Positions 51,699 to 61,200 of a stretch of 64,000 bases of DNA are shown here, piece after piece. Source of the DNA: Lateolabrax maculatus (Eukaryota; Chordata; Actinopteri; Acropomatiformes; Lateolabracidae); contig CM062201.1 of NCBI GenBank assembly GCA_031216445.1, positions 3,066,001-3,130,000 of the forward strand, in the 5' to 3' direction. Position numbers and translations under genes: made by a program. Below the pieces are notes generated by a model. It was not told the DNA's origin and ran no database searches. It saw only the letters and a program-made list of their open reading frames with translations. Numbering within the stretch: position 1 is the first letter of the stretch; each line of letters begins with the position of its first letter.

Positions 51699-54600
51699 AT
51701 TTATTTTAATATCAAAATGTGTAATTGTGAAGCTACTAAGATATGAAACACCTACTGTGGGCCCATTAAGGAGTCTGGAGTCAAAGAGTAATTTGAAAAG
51801 CAGGAAGCTGCTTCCCTGAGTGACTAAATGAGAGCTCTACTAGAACTGATGAAGTCCACGCATCACTTGTACTGTATGTGCGTGTGCGTGTGTGTGTTCT
51901 CATCTTTGACAGCTCCTGTGTTAAACAGAAAGTGTGAAAGTGAGAGTGCCGTGGAAGAGAAGAGAGGAAGAAAGAGTACGAGTCAGCAAGTGGGAAAATG
52001 AATGGAGGGAGGGGAGAGAGGGAAGGGGAGAGCAAAAAGAAAGAGGCTGTCAAAGTCAAACAAATTCAGAGGGATCAATGTGCAGACTTCGCCCGGCATA
52101 TCCAAGGGAGCGCCAGACTCAAAGCTCTTCAAGCCCACAGTTCAAAGTGGTGACACGTCCATTAGAATTTCTAATTCTGATCGCATCGACAGGCCTACGG
52201 CTACAGCGCAGGCAGAGGATGGGCTGAGCGGAATCTAGGCCAGTGCTGAGAGAGAGAGAGAGATTACCGTATACTGTTGTTTTTTATTAGCTCTATATAC
52301 GTCCATGTGCTGTATCATTCAGTCCCAAAAAGTTCAAGCATACCCTTTAAATGCTATTTGAGAAGAAGAGATTCCTTCCTCTCCATAACTGCACATCATT
52401 TATTCATTCATCCAAATCTTTACTCAAACAACATACATACATACATACAGAAGGAGGCTTTCAGGCTTTCTAGTCATATTTATGCTGATTTTCAAACTCT
52501 TTATATTTGACTGTTGACTAAAATGACGCAGAAATTTTAAGAATGTTTCTCACACAGTGTTCAGCTCATCGTACAGTGGAAACTAGGCTAGGCGAGGCTA
52601 CAGGGTGAAACTCCATCTTGCTGGATGTCGGCCGACAAGCAAAAAACAATGACTGAATATGTTCTTCAGAAACTTTTTTCCATGACTAAGACAAGATGAG
52701 ACGATGACAGGACGGCCCCGACATCATTACTAACACTAACTGTGAATATATCCATGTGCAATATTGTTGGCAAAAAAAGGCTCAATGTAGCTTCAAAAAT
52801 AAAAACTTTACCAAACTGTCTCCTTATTTCCATTGACAAAAAAGAGGAGACCAAATATTATAAGACTGTTTTTTTTTCAATGCAGCAGTTTGTTTTCTGT
52901 GCTGCAGTGTGTGTGTGTGTCGGTCGGTTGGTAAGTGTTGGTTATATGTGGAGGGATGATGACGTGAAACTGTAGGGGCTTCAGTAAAACTGGCGAGCTA
53001 ACTAGCTAAAGCTAAAGGCCACACGGAAAGCCTTGCAGTCATAAACAACCATCCAGCATGCAGCTGACGCCTGCACAGCTCACTGACGGCCGAAATGTTC
53101 AATATCTGATGACTAAAAGACTGCAATGTCAACAGTTTTCGTTGACAAAACTATACTGAATTATTTATGTTAAGACTAAAATACCCAGACTTTGTCAACT
53201 AAAACTTGACAAAAAAACCACCATGATGAGGTTGACACACAACAACCCATAAGGACATCTGACGCAGGACTAAGATTACATTTTTAAAAAAGCTGAAATT
53301 AACCCTACTGAAAGTTGGCTACAATGTAATGACTTTTAAAACTGGACTAAAAAGTTTTGAGTTAAAACTATGAAAGACAAAAATGACAAAAAGACTAATA
53401 AGCATTTTTGTCAAAAGATTAAATCTAGAACAGCTGCCAAAATTAACACTGAGAAAGACAGTGCAGTACAGGAAAGTCCAGCGAGGTTTGAGGTCATTTA
53501 GTTGATTTCCACCTCCTTCATTATTATCTATAATTCTTTTGGAATATATTCAGATCCATAATAAAATGTTGGCTTTCTTTCATGTCTTCCCTTCAATGAG
53601 TTCCCAATGAATGATACTTGTTACATACAATGAGTCCACCTGGTCCTCAGCAAGGCAGGAAGAGATCGGCTGAAAACTAAACCCAACCAACAGCTTTATA
53701 TGTCCTGAAATTGAATTTGGCTGAATTTGACAGTTTTGGTTTTGGGAATTCCAGTCCTGATTTAGGGGGACCATATCTCGTTTTTCCCGTTTTTATCTGC
53801 AGCTGGATGTGCCCACAGCTCTTTGTAACATACATGGCAGGCAAGTGAATGTTAGAAAAACAGCAATAAAAAGCCATGATGTCTGTATGATTAAAACAAA
53901 AAGCACATTTTCATACTTTTACGACATCAGGGTGCAGACTTAGATATCAACCTGATGAATAATTTCAACCCAAGTTGCGGTATTACTACTGTTACATTAT
54001 ATGTGCATGTATATGTATTTTCTTTTTCACTACTTTTTCCTTTTTTTTAAACTTCAGTTCATTTATTTATCTACATATTATTTTATTATTGAATGTATTT
54101 ATTTTTCTTCCCCCACTTCCACATGTATGAATACACTTTACAATACATTTTTATACATGCATCAAACATATACAAAACTGCCTCCAAAAAAAAAAAAGAA
54201 AAGCCATACCAAACATCCTAACCTCTATTTGTTGTTTGTGTTATTGTCTGTACGTTGTATGTATGTCTGTCTAATCTGTCTGTTTTGCACCACGACTTTT
54301 GCACTGATACAAGGCAAGTAAAAAACCTTGATAAATTTCACCCACCTCATATCTGCATTTATGTTTGTAAATAAGCTTTGAATAGTTGAAAAGAGACTGT
54401 GCATTTGCTGGTGGGGAGATGTGATGGTGGGGAGTGGTGGTAATGGTGGGTGGATGGCGGGGGGCAGGAAATCTGTGGGATTTACAGTTTAATCTGTTTA
54501 GGCACTTCCCTGTCGGTCGAGCTGCAGACTGGCTGAGAGAAGTATGTGCGAGCTTAGCGCGGCTGTCAGGAGCTGCTTGCCACCAAATCAATATTGCTCC

Positions 54601-57289
54601 TCTTTCTACCTCTCTGTGTCTCTAATGAAACACCTCCCACCCCCCCACCCGCGTCAGCCATCAGCTTCTCCTGCTGGCGCTAAATCAATGAGTCCTGAAG
54701 CTGATTAGCGGGTTCAAGAACAGGTCGTTTCACACAGCCAGAGGACATTTTTACCAATGAACACACTCATGGATCTGGCACACTGCGAGAATGCTGCTGA
54801 CGTCTGGAGCTTCCAAGAATGTGGTGGCTGTAGAGATTCAAACGCATTTTACTCACCTTATTATGTGCAGAACAGAGTTTACCAACTCTTTAGGATGAGA
54901 CACTTATAATTTGTGCTTTTTTTGTTTGTTTTATATGTGATATCATGGCTTTGGGCACATTTTCAATACAGTTTAATTTCAATTGCTCTCAGAGTGAGGG
55001 GCTTTTTTGGTGAGTTAAGGGGAAATATGTTCTAATCTGTTTGGAGATCAGGCTCTCACTATGTAACTTAATCCACATATTAAGAAAAGACGGGTGTACA
55101 ACTGTAGATAACATTTAAGAGACAACTTTAAATCAGAATTTGATAAGTCGCTCAAAACAAGCTTTCATTTGTTGAGCAGGGATCTTTGTATATTGGATAC
55201 TATGACTTAAAAACTGTGTTTTTCATTCCACATTTTAGCAAGGGAAAATGCACCATGTAAAGTTTGACAGAGGAAGACAAGACAGAAAAAAGGTGCAGGA
55301 CCTGTTTTTCCAAAATTTTTAATTGATCAAATTACTACAAACACACTGGCATATGACTCTGGGGTCTGTGTGTGTCACTGCACTTCTTTGCTCTACAGTA
55401 AATCATCATTGACCATCAATTAAACCCTGCTGAGCTTCACACTAACAGAAATCCAATAGCACCTTCAAGTGGTCCAACAGGTACATAACATGCTGCGCAT
55501 TGAAAGGAGAGGAGAGCAGAACATGAAGAGTGAATCAGTTCCTGTATTGACTGTAAGGCAACAAAGTTCATCAGGAACTCTTCATGCAGTAACACATTAT
55601 TCCACCTGTGTGTTCCACCTGTAACCCTGGAATATATGACGCCAACTGTGTATTCACACAGCACAGAGAAAAGAGGGTAAAGTCTGACTCACCTCATATA
55701 CTGATCCAGTTAAAGGTGATCTTATCACTGGATGATGCAGAGGAAGAAGACATCCTGCAGGGTCCAACAGGAAGTCACACTTCTTTAAATGAAAAAAAAA
55801 AGTTTTAAACCCACTCCTTTGATAAAATCACCCTCAGTCAGTTTAACAGTGAAAGGTGTAAATAATACAGTCACAGGAACGCACTAGTCAATTGAGCTGG
55901 CATACATTCAATAATAATATCTTATTTACACACTTCAATGTGAGTTTCAGAAGTAATGTGTAATGTGGTCTTCAGATTCAACCCACACTGCTGTACAGCC
56001 TACCCACTTTGAATTGTCACATTCAGTTAAAAGTGTCTCCATATTTGAGTGTCTAACACACACCTCTGTATAGGCTCAAAGTAATCTAATGAAAGTGGAG
56101 GATGTAGCCTGCTGATGTTCATGTTGGTTCCAAAGGATTTGAATAGTGACATGTTTTCACAGACTCACACACACAAACACTACATTATTGTCAGTCACAT
56201 TAACTTTGTCTCCTGTATGTGACTTTCATCTAGGCCCATGACCTGAAGTGGAGTCAGCAGATAACAAACTGGTTAACATTGCATTCCACTAAAGTGTTAA
56301 TTACTGAATGAAGTGAGAATGGTCTGGTTTAAACTTTAAGCTGCTTTCATTGATTTTTTTTACCAACAGGGGGCCAGTAAAAGAAGCAGGAAACATAACA
56401 CTGACCTTATAAAGTGGCTATTATGTTGCCCTTTGGAGTCACCTTTGTGTCCACCTGATGAATGGAATTACAATATTCACTCTCCTTTCAGCTCTTATTT
56501 TGGTCTCCACCAATTCAGACTTTTTGGCTCATTAGATGTCAAATGCTCCACTATGTTCACCAGGTAATAGGGATATAACAGAACACCAAACCATTACTGG
56601 GATATGCAAAGATAAAGTGCATCTCCTAACAGATGGGAAAAATATTGGAATTTATGCTGTAATATTCCCATCATCATCCCCCTGCAGCGCCCCCCGACCT
56701 GTCTCCTGATAGAAACGCTGAGTCATAACTCAGTCAAATCTAAATACACAGACATCATACACAACTCATTCTCTATAGTTGTGTCAGGATCTTCAGTGTC
56801 CACCTTTTTTCAACAATTTAAAAAAAATTTTCAGACCAGCCTTTACATTAATGTGGGGGTCCTCCCATCCCATCCATTTTTAAGAGAAAATCATATCTAG
56901 CCCAGTGCAATTCTGACTCGTATTTTGTATTTCATATCTCATATACATGTTTTATTATTTGATTTATTTCGGTACATGGGGAAAATATAGAATTTGGCCT
57001 ATAAAAATATACATATATGTATGAGGAGTACGTAGGGTATAAGCCAAACCCACCTCTGGGTTCATCTGAATACAAATCTTTTGTGATACAGACACCCCTA
57101 CCAGCTATTCTCTAGTGTACAGAGGGGTTCATATGAAGCTGCTTGTTTAAGTGGATTCAGTGGTCTGCAAAACCAAAACAATGATCTACAAGATGCTAAA
57201 AAGTTTTTTAGGAGCTGAACTGCAGAGTTGTTGAAAATCTCTGTGGGGTTGAGGGACACCATCACATTACACAATGTCATCTGGTCCAT
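51699..57289. other. Gene-free stretch
   Basis: Purine-rich low-complexity sequence lies at 51940-52060 and a (CATA)n run at 52431-52449. 54480-54740 is GC-richer and non-repetitive. No gene recognised. Confidence 0.4.
52431..52449. repeat. (ACAT)n microsatellite
   Basis: About five tetranucleotide units. Confidence 0.85.
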
Positions 57290-57693
57290 TAAAAGGGGAC
57301 CAAACAAATCTGCAGCTCATGTTTAATTTGCTCTGTCTGGCCCCTCTGCCATTCAGACAGATTTCCACCAGAACTGGTATGTGGTGAGCCAATCACAACC
57401 GTTTATCTAACATGGGGCGGGTGACAGAGAGGAGCGCCGCTGAGGCATCTTCGTTAATAACCAAGATGGCTACAGCTTATATGGAATGGCTACAGCGGCA
57501 GTATTAAACGGACTGGATGGTAAATTTTCTCTAAAAGAAGAACAAACAACTGCACTTAAACTTTATGTTGATAAGAAATATGTGTTTGCCATACTTCTGA
57601 CAGGACGTACTGTCCGACAGGACTACGTTTCGTCACTCTGATTTGTTGTCTTCAACCGTTGATAACACCCCTTTGAAATCGAAAATGACCTGA
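57290..57693 (-). mobile_element. TIR element, copy E (inverted, left arm lost)
   Basis: Read on the minus strand it matches copies A and D: 'cattttcgatttcaaagggg', 'cctgtcggacagtacgtcct', 'cttatcaacataaagtttaa', 'actgccgctgtagcc', 'ggcagaggggccagacag' and 'catgagctgcagat', ending near a decayed terminal repeat at 57290. It lies just downstream of the receptor gene's likely poly(A) site. Confidence 0.75.
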
Positions 57694-57760
57694 GAAGAAG
57701 AACAAATGTCAACCATGCATAATAAAGTTGTATTGTACATTGTGAAACGAGAGCAAGAGA

Positions 57761-57766
57761 TTTATT
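57761..57766 (-). promoter_or_regulatory. Candidate poly(A) signal of the receptor gene
   Basis: AATAAA on the minus strand, about 365 bases past the stop codon at 58131. It is the first canonical hexamer I noticed in a sensible place. T/GT-rich sequence follows. Confidence 0.5.
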
Positions 57767-58130
57767 TGCAATATACAAGCAAATAGAAACTGTTATTACA
57801 TGACATTATATGGAAGTTAGAAGGAGGGTGGGGGGGAATCTGATAACATGGCAACATCACACAGGAAACAAATCAGAATGATTAGTATTTGCACGTTGAA
57901 GCTCTAAGTCTCTTGGTTTGTTGCTTAATGCTGTGTAGCTGCTAGCTGGTGTGTTCCATGTGGTCAATTCAAGCTTACAAAAAGAAAGGATAAAACACAC
58001 TGAGCACGACACATGGCTGTCACTACGGAAACACAGAAAGGTAGCGTGTTCAATGGAACGGGACAGACGATCTCAGCTCATTCTCATCTCTGACGCTATC
58101 TTATCAAAATCTAACATGGGAACGTTTCCT

Positions 58131-58229
58131 TCAGGCTTTGCTCTTGTCTGAGCCGTCCTGCTCCGCGCTCTCCCCTCCGCTGCCAAACCGCCGGCTCAGC
58201 TCGCATGTCAACGCCGCACAGCACGACTT
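58131..58229 (-). CDS. Receptor terminal exon: cytoplasmic tail
   Basis: After 'tttttcccgcag' the exon reads KSCCAALTCELSRRFGSGG and ends EQDGSDKSKA, TGA at 58131-58133. It is in phase with the TM4 exon, is GC-rich unlike its flanks, and gives a tail length usual for the family. It was found by reading from the TM4 donor. Confidence 0.8.
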   Translation of the reverse strand, partial: KSCCAALTCELSRRFGSGGESAEQDGSDKSKA

Positions 58230-61200
58230 CTGCGGGAAAAAAAGACGAAATGGTCAAGAAAACAGTCTACAGCCACACCAGCAGCTCAGTGAGGCTGTAC
58301 TTTGGCACCGTGGTGCTTTGAGCTAAATGCTGATGTGTGATGTCTAGCAGGTATTAATTGTTTACAAAGCACAAGTGCAGTGGAGGATGATGGAATGTTG
58401 CTTTTGCAGGTATTTGGTCATAAACCAAAGAGACTCTGTATGACTCTGGCAGTTACTTATACTCTTCCCTACCTTGCCATCCTTGGCTTGGCTGCGGGCC
58501 CTGGATAGCAGCTCCAGCAGGGCCAGCAGGAGCCCAACACCCAGTCCCAGGCCCAGGAGGAGGAATAGGCCGCGAAGGTCGTGTGGCTGCAGGGCCTCAG
58601 AGCTGTGGGCCCCATCGGCGCCCATGCAGCTGCTGGCCCACCACTTTTCCTGCAGGTACATCAGCTCACCGGACTCACTGAGCTGGAGGATGGCTATGGT
58701 TAGGTTTTTGACCAGCGGGGATCCTGGTGACGCAAAGAGAGGCCGGGTTTTGAACATGGCCGCAGGGATCGGCTCCCATTCAGACACAAGCATGTTATAG
58801 TCACCAGCTGATCTTTTTGTACTGAAGATTTTGCCTCTCAGGCAACAAATGAGCTGCCCTACCTTCATGGCAGAGGTTGCTGTGGCTGAATGCATCTTGT
58901 GAGGATTACCTGCACTACTACACTAGTCAGGGCTGAAAACCTTCCCCCAACTAAGCTACATTTTTTGGTAAAAAAAATAATTTAGCTGTTTTTATTTGCA
59001 ACTAATTCTCCTAAAACGTCACTCAGATAATTCAGTAGAAAGAAATACAACATAATTTTAGAGTTTTAAGGTTCATTATTGTCATTATTAATTTGGTGGG
59101 TAGGTGCAACACAGTTCTGTGAGAAAACACATAATAATCCATTTATTAGGATTGACCAAAAAAAACAGTATGTCATTAGACTTATTTGAAAAATGCAACT
59201 ATCACACTAAAAAGCCTGTAACAATTTCACTAGTGAGTGATTTGTTGTTAAGTAAACCGAACAACGGGCCAGGCATCAGAAAACATCCTGCAGGTCCCGG
59301 CGGACTCACCCAGAGGTGCTGCGATGGTGTAGGCCCTCATGGCGATGACTTCCTGTGAACGGGTTATTTTACAGTAGCGGGCCACTGCCAAGTCCAAGGA
59401 CACCGCCTCACCAATGAAGGCAAAATTTCCTTCCTGGGCGCGGCGGACGCCCTCCTCCATGCTGGAGACGTAGCTCTTCTTGCGCTCCATGTGCTGGTAG
59501 ATACGTCGGTACACAGGGTTGTTAGAATTCTGGAAGAAATGAATGAAATATAACATACATTTTATTCTCCTTGTGTGCTGAGATATGTTATCTCTGACAT
59601 CATGATCCAGCTCTAATGACTTGTGCCTTAAAGAAATGCATGGTGGATCCAGCCTCCACAGTGCCGTAATCGATCATGTCCTGGTTAGCGAGGTCTTCAA
59701 AGCTCTTGATGGAGACGTGTTTGATGTTGGAGTGCAGCGTGGCGTTGAGGTTGCCGAAGTAGCAGGCCAGCAGCAGCACAGCGAACAGCCACCAGATGGC
59801 GCTGACCAGGCGTCCAGACAGGGCTTTGGGGTGAGGGCCAGCGCCTGAGAGGACAGAGACAGCAGTCAAGTGCTACCAGGGATGCAGCTTGGCTGAAAAC
59901 CCACTGCTTTTATAGATACAATGAATAGTCATGATACAATTTCACGCTCAGTTTAAAACAATGAAAACAGGGTTCAAGTGATGATCACCACCTTGAATTT
60001 TGTATGATGTGTTCAGTGATCAGAATTACATTATTTTCAACCTTTAAAGCAAAAAGATATTCTCCTCATTTTCAAACAGAATGTTAAATGAAAACAAGTG
60101 GGTGGAGGGAGGTAATGCATCAAGTTTATCAAAACATCACAACATTGGATATGTTCATCTTTCAGTGTGAATTATTGTTGCATTCGAAAATAAAAGGGTT
60201 CTCATCCAATAATGCCGTCAAAAACCCTCCTCATTTAAACAATGATTACACAAGGTGTTTGAAATGATGTAGAGTAACAATTCTTTTTCAAATACTGCAC
60301 TTTTATTGAATTAACTGTGTGACTAAATATAGATAGTATTCTATAACCTTACACTACAGTACTGTAAATCCTAAATATATAATGTACTTCATACCATCAG
60401 TTTACCTTTTCTGTTCCCTATCTACCACAAACCTTGAGCCACCACACCAATCAGTTCAGAGTAAGAATTTAACCAGTCAGTTTTTCACATTGAAGCTGTG
60501 TTATGGAACAATTTTCAGAGCCATAGAGGCAGCCAGCGGCAGTGTGTGTTTCCATGCCTGGGGTTCAGTTTAGCGGACTGCTGTTACCTTGCAGGGTGAG
60601 AGCTCCTGTGATGTACCAGAAGCTGTGCAGCAATGTGAAGCTGTGCTCCTCTGTGTCTGGCTCCGCCCATTCAGTGGGACTGATCCTGCAGGAAAATAAA
60701 AAGGCCTCTTGACCGGCACTGCTGAAGCTGCACTCGTACATGTGTCATCCAAATGCAGCGGCAATTGCACAATGTATTCAAAGGGTAGTAGTACCAGTAG
60801 GGAACTAATTAAAACAGTGAAACACAACAACAATTTATGTTTCTTTATTTTTCCTTCAGGTTCGGGTTGATTCTACTACGTAAAGTATGCAACTGAGGAT
60901 TGTTTTAACTGAATACATTTTTAGAAGCAGAATTTGTACAATGTAAAGTCCTAATCATGTCCTTATAATCCCAGAATTGCTTGCACTCACCTGCCCACCA
61001 GGAATATGCAGAGACCTGTCAGCAGGAATGCGATGAGGACGCCGACCCACATGTCGGTGGAGAAGGGCGACAGCAGGCTGAAGGTGCTCTCCTCAGAGGC
61101 CAAGTCTTTGCGCAGGATGAAGCCGATTCCAGTTTGCATGAAGGGGGTGGTCATGTCCACGTACTGCTCTCTGACCGCAGTGAGGGTCAGCGGGGCCACA

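Noticed and set aside
58362..58472. Receptor reading frame extended past TM4 to a stop at 58362
   Set aside because: A donor (AAG|gtaggg) precedes it, the extra residues look random, and an in-phase GC-rich exon with a good acceptor follows.
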